Below the pieces are notes generated by a model that worked only from the letters and a program-made list of their open reading frames with translations, was not told the DNA's origin and did not search any database. Below are positions 9,901-21,977 of a DNA stretch of 64,000 nt, piece after piece. Made by a program: the position numbers and the translations under genes. The stretch's first letter is position 1. Each line of letters begins with the position of its first letter. This DNA comes from Calamus simplicifolius (taxonomy: Eukaryota; Streptophyta; Magnoliopsida; Arecales; Arecaceae). Location of the stretch: contig UESW01004074.1 in NCBI GenBank assembly GCA_900491605.1, forward strand, positions 1,059,187 through 1,123,186, in the 5' to 3' direction.

Positions 9901-11891
9901 TGTTGGCCTTATAGTGATTTTGATGACTACAAAACAATTAAGTATGATACTAATGATCTTGTGGTTAAGTTAAATGAATTTTAGATGAATCATCAACAAG
10001 ATGGTGTTACTTCAAATCAAATGTAAAATGAAAGATAATGTATTAATTCTATGGATGTGCTTTACAATTTAAATTATTTTCAAAAGGTTTGGAGCGATTA
10101 AATTATTATTCAATAATCTTGGATTTCATAATCACTGGATGATTTTTATATGTTTTATATTTGGATGGTTCACTTGACAAAATGACTTTCAAGTTTAATT
10201 ATATTTGCATTGTCTTGAACTGGATTTAATTATTTTACAAATCATTCTTACAATCTTTGCAATCAATTCTTTATTCTATAAAGTTTTATTTAGCCTCTAC
10301 GTGTTGTGAATATTTTCTTGAAGTTGAATGAGTGCTAAAACTATTTTTTAAATATTTATTGCATGACCAAAATTTTGTTCTGGGTTTTCGGATTTTTTAA
10401 TGACCTCTGTTGGATGTTTAAGAGCCTTTAGTTTGAAATTTTAGTATGCTAATTCACTTGGTCCATCGGCTGGCTTCTTTTTGATTCAAATCTTGGAATG
10501 CCAACTCTTATCTCCATCGGCTGCCTTCTTTTGGAATGAATTTTGGAATACCAATTTTGCAATTTTGGAATGCCGATTTGCTCACTTGGATTGCCAATTT
10601 TTGATTTCCATCGGCTGCCTTCTTTTGGATTGATTTTGGAATGCCAGTTTGCTCTCTTGGAATGCCAACTTTTTATATGCATCGGCTTCTTTCTTTTGGA
10701 ATGAGATTGGAATGCTGCTTTTGCTTATTTGGAATGCCGCTTTCATTTTTTGGAATGCTAACTCCTTAGTCTCTTCAGCTGGTTTCTTTCCCTGGCTTCC
10801 AATCCTTGTGGAATGGTTTTCTATTTCACCATTTGTTACCGTTTGGGATTTCCTTTCTTGGCTGGTTCACATTCCAAGCTTTGCTCTCTCTCTCTCTCTC
10901 ACTCCCTCCTCTATTTCACAATGGTAATATGCAACTGCTATATTTTTCTTCTTATATATATTGATATGTTGATTAGTTATTCAAGAGCAAAAAAAAAAAA
11001 AATGTGGGAAGAAAAATAGAAGAAAAAGAAAAAAAAAGAGTGAAAAATAGAGTGAAAAATCTTGTTAAAAATCTTTGTGAGAAGAATCATTTGAAGAAAA
11101 GTTTTATTGTTTATAAGAAAGGTTTATTGGAGAGTTACATTCATTGTTTCAAAGCCACTCAAGCTCATTTATTTCTAATACTTGTGGTGGTGATTAAAGC
11201 TACAACAGCCCTTCTTTGAAGAGCATTAAAGCTTCAATCAAAGGCTTCATCATTGCTTCGACGTGCTCAAAGGAAGAAGCCATCTTGAGAAGTATTTTTC
11301 AATATTTGTAAAGTATTTCATTGCTTTATATGCTCATTTATTAGGAGCTTGTTGTATAATCTTGATATTATTGTGCTTAATCTTGTAAGGCTTGCTTGTG
11401 TCCGTAAACAAGTATGCTAGCCCGGAAGGCTAGAGTGTAAGGCCCCCTTGTGCCCATAAACAAGAAGACTAGCTCGGAAGGCTAGTGTGTAAGGTTCCCT
11501 TGTACCCGTAAATAAGAAGACTAGCTTGAAGGGCTAGTGTGTAAGGTCCACTTGTACCCGTAAACAAGAAGACTAGCTTGAAGGGCTAGTGTGTAAGGCT
11601 TGATTGCTTGTGCCCGTAAACAAGTTTGCTAGCCAGGTAGGCAAGTGGTGATAGTGGAATTCCCAAGGTGTTCCTAGAGAGTGGATGTAGGTGCAGGTTG
11701 GCACCGAACCACTATAAATTCCTTGTGTTTGGTTGTGCTTTTTATTGTATTGCTTGCACATTATCTTCACTGCACTACACTTTTAGTTTATTTGTGAAGA
11801 AAATTTAATTGCACATACTTGGTAGATAGTCTAGTTAATATTTGAGAAACCCAATTCACTCCCCTTCTTGGGTTGCTATATCTGGGCAACA
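9901..11891 (+). mobile_element. Solo LTR, SIRE/Maximus-type Ty1/copia, with TSD
   Basis: Begins TGTTGGCCTTATAGTG and ends TTGCTATATCTGGGCAACA, with TG...CA termini. It is flanked on both sides by the 5-bp duplication CACAC (9896-9900 and 11892-11896). Length is 1991 bp. It is homologous to the LTR at 46691-48686 (1996 bp), which carries a polypurine tract and internal sequence. Conserved parts include GTGGATGTAGGT, the CACTATAAA box and the CCCTTCTTGGGTTG end. No internal region or second LTR is present, so it is a solo LTR left by LTR-LTR recombination. Several small ORFs inside are non-coding LTR sequence. Confidence 0.9.
11387..11650. repeat. 52-bp tandem repeat inside the solo LTR, five copies
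   Basis: Units start at 11387, 11439, 11491, 11543 and 11595, with exact 52-bp spacing. Each has the form aaggc, cttgtgcccgtaaacaag, then gactagc, ggaaggctag and tgtgt. The homologous LTRs at 28151-29341 and 46691-48686 carry only one equivalent unit (near 29046 and 48395), so the expansion is private to this LTR. Confidence 0.9.
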
Positions 11892-12205
11892 CACACCATA
11901 TATTTGATTTAATGTGATTTGAATTCTTTTCTTATTTCATACCACTAATTTGGTTCGATATGATTCAGATCCTTTCTCTATTATATACTATAGATTTGAT
12001 TTGATTGAACTATTTTCCTTATTATGTGTATTCTGTGATGACATGTGGTAGGTATTTGGATACTTGCTTCCTTAACCAGTACTCTTTTGTTTGGCATGTA
12101 AGTGCTAAAATGAAGTTTGCGAAGGCCATATTTAAATTAGAGGACTCATGTCTATTTGTTAAGGATGCCATGTTTGAAAGAGTCAATTTTTTCTAAGGGA
12201 AATTG
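11892..12205. other. Flank of the solo LTR; no gene recognised
   Basis: Contains degenerate internal similarity (repeated gatttgatttaa / gatttgaattctttt / gattcagatcctttc phrases) that resembles the sequence left of the LTR. This is consistent with the pre-insertion host sequence being itself repetitive, possibly a copia LTR. The 63-residue ORF at 12005-12196 has no recognised family. Confidence 0.4.
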
Positions 12206-12435
12206 AGAAATGGATTTGCTATTTTGTTTTACAATATTTTTCTTGTCAAGAAGGGCATGAAAAGGAGCAATTGTTGGATAAATATAGTTTATCAGACACT
12301 TTTTGAATAGACTTGATCCACCAAATATTTTTTGAATAGACCTAGTCTATCATATATCTAGTGAGTTAAGCCAATTATATTGATAAGAAACATAGTAATA
12401 TGCAAATGGGCCATAATAGTGTGACCATTGATTAG
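12206..12435. repeat. Dispersed duplicate, copy 1 (partner at 51344-51568)
   Basis: A stretch from gaaatggatttgctatt to gccataatagtgtgaccattgatt is closely matched by 51344-51568. The match includes the oddly repetitive segment tatcagacactttttgaataga / atttttttgaata. The two copies differ by scattered substitutions and small indels. No coding family was recognised. At 51568 the partner abuts the NF-YB upstream remnant, which links this repeat to the duplicated NF-YB locus. Confidence 0.8.
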
Positions 12436-13104
12436 TTTGACATACAAGATACATAGCAAAGGTTTAACATGGTTTTTTCCAAGAATTTGTCATAACTGAA
12501 GCTACTTCTATGTTGCTGAAAAGTTTTTTGGAAGAATATGTTGCATTAATATTAAATATTTCAGATTGCAAGGCTACTTTTGTTACCGGAGTCTTAGTTA
12601 CAGCCAAAAGTTCAGATCACATATGGTCTAAAGACATACAAAGTGCACTCTAATAATTAGAAAAGCAAAAGCACCTACAACGATGTAGAAGGAATTCTTA
12701 AAGAGATTAGGAATAACAGTTTAAGAAATGCAAGAAAAAGCAAATAACTGCCTCTTTTTCCCTGTTCAAATGGTTGCTAACCATGGAAGTCTTAATATGG
12801 CACCCAAAGTTTGTTAAAGCATGAAAATAAGGAGGGAGAAATTTTTTTTTTTTGATTTCGATAGTCAATATCTCCACATCTTACTTCAAGTGCTGAATCA
12901 AACTTACTCGTATTAGGAGCCGTTCTTTGAAATAAGCCTTTGGAAAGCAAAAATAAAAGCAGTGTTTGAGTTGATGTCATTTTGATGAAGCCTCCGTTAA
13001 GCAACTCTTTAGTAATGTCTATCTATATGTGGCATTTTGATTTATCCTGCTATAAACGAGACAATTTTAAAAAATGTTAGACGAGATGACTTCACATTTC
13101 TCTA
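12436..13104. other. Unassigned sequence; weak minus-strand ORF
   Basis: The minus-strand ORF 13004-12792 (70 residues, with an FDSALEVRCGDIDYRNQ stretch) does not match a family I recognise. I give it no function. The rest is AT-rich and featureless. Confidence 0.3.
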
Positions 13105-13129
13105 TCATGTGGAATTTTAATTTTTGAAT

Positions 13130-13352
13130 TGTTTTATTTGTAGCAGTAGTTGTTGTTGTTAATTTTAGAATGTTTACTATTTAATTTTTAAATTATTTTA
13201 TTTATAGTTGTTATTGTTATTGTTGATTTTAGAGTGTTTACTATTTGATTTTTGAATTATTTTATTTATAGTAGTAGTTGTTGTGGTACGTTGTTGTTAT
13301 TGTTGTTGATTTTAGAGTGTTTATTATTTAATTTTTAAATTATTTTTTTTGT
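13130..13352. repeat. Intronic minisatellite, about 3.3 copies of a ~63-85-bp unit
   Basis: Repeated phrase: ttttgaattattttatt, tatagtagtagttgttgtt, then attttagagtgtttactattt, beginning near 13130, 13190, 13253 and 13335. Each unit contains an AG after a T-rich stretch, so each carries a potential splice-acceptor-like sequence. The last one (tttttttgtag at 13354) precedes the terminal exon. Confidence 0.75.
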
Positions 13353-13354
13353 AG

Positions 13355-13498
13355 GAAGAAATGCTCAAACGTTGCACATCGTTATCCATCAGAAAGATGA
13401 CTCTGAGAGTGAAAATATTACTAAGGGTAACATCGTTGATGACGTTCTTGGTACATGTCATCATAGCTATCACAACGGCGGATTTATTTTGATATAGA
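13355..13498 (+). pseudogene. Terminal exon of a CACTA family C gene (PF03004-like)
   Basis: It follows a pyrimidine-rich acceptor TTTTTTTTGTAG and reads about 45 residues to TAG at 13496-13498. It contains DDVLGTCHHSYHNG, comparable in position to the EEVLGSRSGYKRGWG block near the 3' end of the PF03004 gene in CACTA-1 (exon at 3148-3518). Upstream exons are missing, so this is a fragment. Confidence 0.5.
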
Positions 13499-14673
13499 CT
13501 ACTGACTATGTTTTATGTAGTATGTTTTATATTAGTTATGGATATTGTAATTGATACGGACTACTGACTAATAAATTTTGATATTTATCATTATGTAAAA
13601 ATTTTGTATATGTAATAGATATTGTATGTAAAGAATCATATTATTTTTATTGATATAATTTATAATATTTAAAAAAATATGAAACAAATAAATTATATTC
13701 TATTTAAATAAAATATGCAAAATAAAAAAATTTAAAATAGAAATATAAATTTAAAATATTAAATAATTTAACATAGAATAAATATAACTTTTCTCTATGG
13801 TTTTAAACATATTTTATAGGGAAAAATATTTATTTATTATTTTTTCCTACGATTTAATTTATTCTTGCAGATAAAAATGGTTAAAAATAATAATTTTAAA
13901 AGAAACCATTAAAAAATTTTATTAGCCAACTTTTCTCTATAATTTTCAAAAAAATCGTAGGGAAAAATGTGAGTAAAAAAATATTTTTAAAATTTTTTCC
14001 TATAATTTTAGGTTTTTCATAGGGAAAGGAATTATTAAAAATTATTATTAGTCAACTTTTTCCTATGATTTTAAGAAATTTCTTAGGGAAATATGTGGAT
14101 AAAAAAATTTTTTTTATTTTTGCCTATGATTTTGGGGTTTTGCGTAGGGAAAGAAATCATTCAAAATAATTATTAGCCAACTTTTGCCTACGATTTTAAG
14201 AATTTTGGTAGGGAAAGATGTGAATATATATATATATATTTTATCCTACAATTTTAGGGTTTCTCGTTGGGAAAGAAACTATTAAAAATTATTATTAGCC
14301 AATTTTTACCTGTGATTTTTCTTAAAATCATAGGGAAAGATGTGGATAAAAAAATATTTTTGTTGATTTTTTTCTATGATTTTTTATTTTTGTAAGCAAA
14401 AGTTTTTAAAATTTAATTTTAAATTTTAAATTCTAGTCACTATTTTCCTATGAAATATAACCTTTTTCCTATGAAAAAAAATCATAGGAAAAAGGTCTGC
14501 TCTTTGCTTACGATTTTAAAAGTCATAGGCAAAGGCTTTCCGGATGCACTTATGCCTACAACTTTTTCTAGCGTTTGCCTATGACAAAATTATAGGAAAA
14601 GGCTTTCCCTACGAATTTTCTATCTTTCCCTATAAAAAAAAAATCGTAGGCAAAAGTCAATTTTCTTGTAGTT

Positions 14674-16345
14674 TAGATAATGAAACCGACTAATATATAT
14701 AGGGGAGAGAGGACCAATATGATAATACGTTAAATTTCTTTTTTCATCAAAGAGAGGTTATCAAATAATAACTTTTCAAAATGAATCAAAAGAAAATTAG
14801 CTTTTATTAAACCATTACTATCATTTAAATAAATGATAAAATTAGATATCATAATTATCATTTAAAATAAATAAATGATAAATCAATCATATATCCACGT
14901 GGGCTATAAAAAAAGAAATACTAACATTCTTCCACTTAGCTCATGTGACATATTAAACATATTAGTTTAATAAACAATCATAATGTGCATAATAGAAGCT
15001 AAAATTCCTTATAATATTGGTCAAATATGAAATCATCATTAAACAAAAACTAATAAGGATCATGGCGGCTATATGTCATGATCTTGACGTACTTCCTTTC
15101 ATATATCACATTACTAGTTCTACACTCAACATGACCTATAATAAAAATTGCAGTGAGGTCTAATGATCTTTATCAAAAACAAATCTTATTGACATTCACA
15201 TAATTCATTTATGTATATATACCAGCATAGTCAAACCGAATCCATAGGTAAATTAGAAACAATAAGTAATTGAACTCAGAGTGTCAAATACATAAGGAAC
15301 TTAAAGTTTTAGACATAATATTATTAATGATTTTCAATAATGCCCATTCTTCAATATATTCATGAAATATCTTTGGTGGCAACCTTTTAGTCAGCGGATC
15401 TACAATCATAAGATTAGTGCTAATATGTTCAATTGATACTCTTTGTTTCTAAATTTTCTCTTTAACAACAAAGTATTTCAATTTCATATGCTTAGCACCT
15501 TTTGAATACTTGTCATTTTTTGAAAAGAAGATTACTGTAGAGTTATCACAATAAATTTTCAGCGGCTTGGCAATGCTGTCGATAATCCTAAGTTCTGAAA
15601 TAAAATTTCGCAGCCATAAACCATGAACAATGGCCTCAAAGCATGCTATAAACTCAGCTTTTATAGTAGATGCAGCAATGATAGACTGCTTCATACTCTT
15701 CCATGAGATTGCTCCTTCAGTTAAAAGAAAGAAATATCCAAATGTGGACTTTCTAATATGAACATATCCAGAAAAATCTTAGTCTGAATATCTCTTGACC
15801 TCAAGATCATTAGATCTTTTGTAGGTGAGCATGTGATCCTTTGTTCCTTGCAAGTACCTTAGCATCATCTTTGCAACTCTTCAATAATCCATTCCTGGAT
15901 TACTTTGATATTTGCCCAGCATTTCGATAGTAAAACTAATGTCTAGCCTGGTACATATCTGAGCATATATTAAGCTTCCAACAATTGATGCTTAAAGAAT
16001 TTGTTCCATTTGTTTATGTTTTAATTTATTCTTTGGACATTGCATAAGGCTGAATTTTTTTTTCTTTCTGAATTAGAATGACACTTGTAGAGCATTTGTT
16101 CATGTTGAATTTCTCAAAAAAATTATTAATATATGCTTTCTAAGATAATCCTAATAATACTTGTAATCTATTACAAAATATTTTGATTCCAATCATATAG
16201 GATGCCTCACCGATATCTTTTATTTCAAAGTTCTTAGAGACAATTCTTGTTCTCATACAATAGGCCAAGATCATTAGTAGCTAGCAAGATGTCATCAACA
16301 TACAGAACCAAAAATATGATTTTACTCCCACTGACCATCATATAT
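14674..16345 (-). mobile_element. Ty1/copia 3' part: RT, RNase H, PPT and partial 3' LTR
   Basis: On the minus strand this starts inside the reverse transcriptase. KIIFLVLYVDDILLAT (about 16325-16275) contains the YVDD catalytic box. RNase H follows (15694-15449), with KAEFIACFEAIVHGLWLRNF and KIYCDNSTVIFFSKN. A polypurine tract AAGTGGAAGAATG spans about 14947-14933. An LTR starting TGTTAGTATTTC at about 14938 runs left to the CACTA family C end. Several stops interrupt the reading frame. The right side is cut at 16345 by a CACTA terminus, and the upstream RT/INT part of the same kind of copia resumes at 29342-29645. Confidence 0.75.
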
Positions 16346-16752
16346 CACTACAAAAAAATGACTTATTATGACGAATTAATTTGTCGCAACAGGTACAAAA
16401 GTCATCGTAATAACTTATTACGATGATAAAAAATTCGTCGTAATACATTACAAAATCATCGTAGTAATATATTGTCATAATAATCTATTACAATGCATTA
16501 TTTTTGTCGTAATAGCTTCCTATCATCATTATATATTTTTTTAAAAATTTAATTTAATTAAAATCTTAACATATCTGACGACCAATTGCAAGATGCCTTA
16601 AATAAGTCATTGAAATCTTTAGAATTTAAATAAAAACATTTCAATCATTGAAATTTAAATAAAAAATTTTAAATCTTAACAACATAATTTCAAGATCGTA
16701 GTCAAGTGTTTGGATAAATCTTAACAACATTTCAATCATTTACTATTCCTTG
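16346..16752 (-). repeat. CACTA-A left terminus and junction, CGTCGTAATA family
   Basis: 16346-16520 matches the CACTA-1 right terminus base for base over long stretches: ATGACTTATTA, CGAATTAATT, then TCGTCGTAATACATTACAAA. From about 16520 to 16752 the sequence is AT-rich and unassigned. At about 16753 (gatgcttgggagcgaagctcc), homology to the CACTA-B PF03004 gene starts abruptly (B: 30817). Confidence 0.75.
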
Positions 16753-17865
16753 CGATGCTTGGGAGCGAAGCTCCTCGACTCGTGTCTTGAAATTATGAAA
16801 TCAATAATAAATGAGTTAATAAATTTCTTAAAATAAAATTTTAGAAATTAAACAGATACTACATAAATCTAATTTCTTACCGCAACATCCTATGATCGCG
16901 TGTCAACCCAGGAACCGTCCCTCCTGGTGTGTGTCGCCCTGAATAGACGAAACTCACCAGGATCTTCGCCCTCCTGCTTAGACTATAACAATAAAAAAAA
17001 TGATATTAATACAAATATTTATAAATAACTAAAATAGTAATTAAAATATATATGTTTTCTTACCATACGTCGTCTGTGCTCCTGAATGGAAATGGAGCCC
17101 AAAGTATGGCGGGAGAGACCTGTGCCAGGACCGCCCTTCTCAGATCGGCGGTTCGTGCTGGCTGATGCGGACCTCCTGCGCCAGCCATCGGACTCCCAGG
17201 CCTGCTGCCACTCATGCCAAATACCCTCTGGCACGTACGCAGGATGCTGACCTGATGACCTCCAACGATGAAGCATGTCGGAGTATCGGCGTCGCATCAG
17301 AGCCTCCCATGCTGCCCTAATGGCATCATGGCTGGCAGGATCCCACGTAAACTTTTTCTGCATTAAAATAAACAGTTAGTTTCTGAATTTATTAAGTTTA
17401 AAAAATTTTATATCACTGATAAATTGTATTTAATAAGTTTACCTGAAACTCAGAAAAATAAAACTCCCTCGTGGCTGGAGATACGTGGCACCAATCGTAG
17501 CCACTGGGATCTGCACGCCTCTGAAATACGGCACTGATGTGGCTGGATACATGATGCTGCTCAATGAATCTGTTAAAAAAATGCATGTTTATAAGTAATT
17601 GACTTAAAAACATAAACATATATTTTTAATTAGTATATACTTACATCCCCTGAGCATCAAGTCAAAGTAAAGTGCGGCCGATGGTGGAAGAACTCTCGGA
17701 GGTATGTGCCGATCGGCTAGATGGTAATACTGCTAGAGAGATCGAAGGCTGCGCCACTGCTGGAGATACAAACTCTCCATCTTCGACGCTCATGTGATCT
17801 GATGTAGCAGGGCTACATCCCTGCTCACTCCGTCTGTCGTCGGTAGATCTACCTCTGCCCGTCAT
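16753..17865 (-). pseudogene. CACTA-A second gene, PF03004 family, 3'-truncated
   Basis: The start ATG is at 17865. Exon 1 (17865-17645) is Ser-rich (TDDRRSEQG, then SESSSTIG). Exon 2 (about 17577-17440) reads FIEQHHVSSHISAVFQRRAD. Exon 3 (about 17363-17065) reads KKFTWDPASHDAIRAAWEAL, then the SEKGGPGTGLSRHT block diagnostic of PF03004. Exon 4 (about 16985-16880) has GEFRLFRATHTRRDGSWVD. The 3' coding part, including the FLEVVG and coiled-coil regions kept in CACTA-B (30425-30850), is missing because the sequence switches at 16752. Exon 4 ends in an in-frame stop shortly after VDTRS. In this family the protein is presumed to be a DNA-binding accessory of transposition. Confidence 0.8.
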
Positions 17866-17949
17866 ACTGAAAATACTAAAGATTCACACAATTAAATTAT
17901 GATTAATGATTGACTATGTAAGAATTTAATACTTATAAAAAAAGTTAAA

Positions 17950-20900
17950 TTTTAAAAAACCTCTATGTTTAATCGGTGTCATTTGTTTCGTGAAATGTTG
18001 GTTCAACATCTGATGTCGTATCGGATTGCGAATCAGTTTCATTATCATCGGAAGGAAACCGAACATTTGCATCGGCAATTTCTTGGACATCACCATTTGG
18101 ATCTCTATGTGATGTTTCAGGAGCCCTTGTGTGTTCTCAATTGCATGCATTTCCATCTCATCCTCTTGAAATGTAGGGCACTCGGCTGATTGACTTGATG
18201 AACTCTCCTCTAATACGATTGTTGAACGTAGGACGATTTTAGAAACGGCCCACCAATCTCGCTTGTCGTTGCACAAACTTGGATATCCACAGTAAAAGAA
18301 TTGCTGAGCTTGGGATGCAAGGATGAATGGGTCATATTTCTGCAATCTTCATCGATGGTTCACTTCAACCAAATTGTAGTCGTTATGAACCCTTTTGCCC
18401 ACAGGAACTATCGGATCGAACCAATCACAATGAAACAATACGGTTCGTTTCATAGGCCAACCGGGATATTCAACTTCAACCACCTCTACTAACTTTCCAT
18501 AATAATCCTGCATATTTGCTCCAACATTTTCTCCTTTCACACACACGCCCCAGTTCTGCATGCCTCTTGAAGCTGCTAATCGTTCAATCTGAAATTTGTA
18601 CCCATTTACAAAATAGCCAGTAAAGGTTGTTACGGTCTTCAATGGCCATTGCGATAGACATTTAATGAAAATATTGTCGGTTGTGGACCATGGACCGTTG
18701 ACCTATAAATTAATAAGCTATTGACATCCAATTCAAAAAATAATAGCCATTATCGAAATTGATTGAGTGATACTACTCACAAATTCATAAAACCAGTAAG
18801 CAAACTCCGTTTCTAATTTCTGTCCAATTGCAACTTGACTGATGTCGGGATTCATCTGTCGTTGTCTATCACAAAACATCCTTATGGGATGAAAGGATGA
18901 AAACTAATGTTAGAAATTAAATATTATGGTATATTGTTATTTAAATTTAAATTTCCAATTTAGCATTGAAAATATGGCAGTCGTGACTCTTCATGCCGAA
19001 CAACTTGAGCTTATGCATGTCCACACACCTACCGATATTTGAGGCATAACCATCTGAAAATTTTAACCCTCTAAGCTAGTTACATAAAACTTCTCGTGAA
19101 TTTCTGTCAAGAGTGTAACATGCTTTAGGATAGGTCCCATCGGCACTCCTTCTCAAATCACCTCTTCTGCAGTACTGATTAAGTTCTTCTATTGACTTTG
19201 CAGTATCTTTTGTTTTTCCCGGGATGTTTAGCACCGTGTTAAATATGTTATCAAAGAAATTTTTCTCAATATGCATAACATCCAAGTTGTGCCGAATGAG
19301 ATTTGTGCTCCAATAAGGCAAATCCCAAAATATACTTCGCTTCTTTCAGTTATGTTCTTTACATATACGGCCATTTATTCTATATGCATTCGGTTCCCAT
19401 GCATACATCAACCCCAAATGCTCTATAGAATCAAATAGATCTGTGCCGGACCTAACCGGTTCGGCAAATTTTTTGACTACTTTGTTCTTCCGGAAGGCGA
19501 TCAAGTTATGCCTGTAAGGATGATTTGAGGGCAAGAACTTCCTATGGTTATCAAACCATGACTGCTTACCACTCTTCTGTAATGTAAATGCATCCGAATC
19601 ATACATGCAATGAGGGCATGCTAGACGTCCAGCAGTGCTCCAACCAGACAACATTGCATATACCGAAAAATCACTTATTGTCCACATCAAAGCAGCTCTC
19701 ATTAAGAAATTCTGTTTCATAGAAATGTCGTATGCTACGACTCCTATTTCCCACAACATTTTCAATTCGGCCACCAACGGTTGCAGAAAGACATCAATCT
19801 TTTCCTTTGGATTTGATGGTCTTGGAACCAAAACGGTTAAAAACATTGCAGTATCTTTCATGCACTTCCACGGAGGAAGGTTATATACAGTCAGTATCAT
19901 AGGTCAACTTGAATATTGTTGCCCCGCTTGACCAAATGGTTGGAAACCATCGGTACAAAGAACTAATCTCACATTCCTTATATCTTCAGCAAAATCAGGA
20001 TGATTTTCATTGAAATGCTTCCAAGCCTTTTAATCTGATGGATGCCGCATTTCATCCTCTTTAGATTCATGTTCGGCATGCCATCTCATATCAGCAGCTG
20101 TTGCCTCAGATATGTATAATCTCTGTAGGCATGGGGTAAGAGGAAAGTAATGCATCCTCTTGTAAGGCACACTTTTCCTCCTACTTGTATCGGCTCCTCC
20201 TTCGGTGTTTTTGAACCTCGATTGCCCACAAATCTTACACCATCTCAGCTCTGAGTCTTCACCCCAAAATATCATACAATTGTTCAAGCAATAATCGATC
20301 TTATTAACTAGGAGCCCAAGCCCACGCAACAACTTCTTTGTTGCGTAAAAATTGTCTGCAGCAACATTGTCATTTGGCAAAATTTCTTTGATTAACCCAG
20401 CTACAGAATTGAATGCCTTTTCTGATAATCGATGTTCTGCCTTAATATTCAACATTCGAGCAGCTGTAGAGAACTGGGAATGACCCTCACACCCAGGATA
20501 CAATTCTTGATTTGCAGCATGCAACATATCATAAAATTGCTGTGCTTCTGGATTTGGTTCTTCCATAAATGTATTTGATTGAAGTCATTACCCGATGCAT
20601 TCATCACCATTTGTTCATATGTGTTTAAATTCACAAATGGTTCATCTACGGGAATTGACTCTTGTTGGCCTATAACAGCTGCTAGAATATCCTCTGGTTC
20701 ACCATGACAGTACCAAACATAGTAATCAGGAATAAACCCCTTCTTACACAAATGCACCTTAACAGTTTCCACATCTCTGTAGGCTTTATTCTGACACCTG
20801 TGGAAGTTGTATGGGCACCTAATCCTAGGGCCATCCATCCAGCCAGGTTGGCTACATGCAAATGTGATAAATTCTTCCAATCCATTCAGAAAATCTGGAT

Positions 20901-20952
20901 TCAGCAAGCCATCTTTTATCCTTGCATACATCCACGAGCGAGCCCCGCTCAT
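17950..20952 (-). pseudogene. CACTA-A TNP2 transposase, internally deleted and frameshifted
   Basis: The start ATG at 20952 (MSGARSWMYARI) opens the transposase-associated N-terminal domain, with Cys/His pattern CPYNFHRCQNK and VKVHLCKKGF. The TNP2 core follows in pieces (20566-20030, 19900-19346, 19321-19076), with ELRWCKICGQ, VLCTDGFQPFG and GRLACPHCMYDSDAF. The DUF4216 domain (18642-18349, GYFVNGYKFQI) and the tail DPFILASQAQQFFYCGYPS come last. Breaks: a frameshift near 20580, in-frame stops near 20029, 19903, 19345 and 19078, and a CGA-to-TGA stop at about 18348. A deletion near 18968 removes about 720 bp, including the DUF4218 region present in CACTA-B at 33051-33770. A 5' exon and the hairpin array lie upstream. 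Confidence 0.85.
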
Positions 20953-21977
20953 TTTTGACCGACTTATACAAAGTATGGTAAATCATTAAATGAAACCACA
21001 AAATAAAACTATATTAGTATTACTAAATATATAACTAAATTATTTCTTGGTCACAACTAAGGTTAATAACAATCATTTGAATCATTTATAAGTACACCAA
21101 TTTTTTTTAGGCAACTAAGGACCCTACCATGCAAGGGCGAGCCACGGCTATGACGATCCTTGGCGTGCAAGCAAGGACCGATGCACAGGTTCATGGCTAA
21201 TGGGAGGGCTTGAGTTTGGCGTGCTAGCAAGTGTCTTAAATAATTCTACCTTCACTCCATGTCTATAAGGTAAGGCCCTATCCCATTCAAGAATATTTTT
21301 TGTGATATGTTATTCTGCTATTAATTATCATCGATAGGTTGCATTGAAATTTCGGCAGCATTTCCCCATATGTTCTCCGTAATGTGTGGTATATAAGCCA
21401 CACTAGGAGAACGTATGAGCAAATACAAACCAAAATCTCACCCAACAATGATTACTAGCAGACTAACATGTCGCAAGAAATATTCCCAAACTGTCCACCA
21501 GGATAATTTGAGAATTTGCAAGACTAAGGCTTACAAATTCTCAAACGGGTCTAAAGGTTAAAGTGCTGTGATTATGGAAGTCCGAAGACAATCGAACTTA
21601 TGCTTGTTATTCTTAACTTCTTGTGAATTATACATGTAATCACTAACTTTTTAAGATTATTGTGTCAAATACAAATGTTTGCGAATACTAAAATGTAAAT
21701 CATTGAAACTACTAATTTGTTGCTGAAAATTAAATAATATTACAACAAGACTTTTTATTTAGCATTACATAATTTAATGCATCATTTAGTTTGCAGCATA
21801 ATATAAATAATCAAGACATAACAAATGTAAATAAGTACAAATGCATAAATACTATTGCATAAACATTCTGCTTAAATTAATTATTGCATAAACATTATGC
21901 AAATTAAATAATAATACAACAAGACTTCCTATCTAGCATTACAAATATTATTGAATAATCAAGACATAACAATCAGT
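20953..21977 (-). other. CACTA-A 5' leader / intron sequence upstream of TNP2
   Basis: AT-rich sequence homologous to CACTA-B 43964-44940. Both include ccaggataatttgagaatttgcaagactaag, and an inverted pair at 21370-21420 (catatgttctcc, then gccacactaggagaacgtatgag). It ends against the GC-rich array. No coding potential was recognised. It is probably 5' UTR and intron of the transposase gene. Confidence 0.5.

Larger units (their letters stand above)
13105..14672 (+). mobile_element. CACTA family C, 3' end fragment
   Basis: A plus-strand fragment with a terminal exon of a CACTA gene, an AT-rich 3' UTR (13500-13780) and a subterminal array (13780-14672). The array is built from inverted cctacgatttt / aaaatcgtaggcaaaag units, at first diverged and then near-perfect towards the end. 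Its terminus reads AAGTCAATTTTCTTGTAGTT. Inward this is ACTACAAGAAAATTGAC, i.e. the CACTACAAGAAAA end with the final base changed. The 5' part and left TIR are not present. Confidence 0.75.

Noticed and set aside
9901..11891. Possible small plant genes (ORFs at 10449-10682, 10649-11219, 11573-11770)
   Set aside because: All lie within a solo LTR defined by TG...CA ends and the CACAC target duplication. They are repeat-derived.
12792..13004. 70-residue minus-strand ORF with FDSALEVRCGDIDYRNQ
   Set aside because: No family recognised, no second exon or flanking structure, AT-rich surroundings. Reported only as unassigned.
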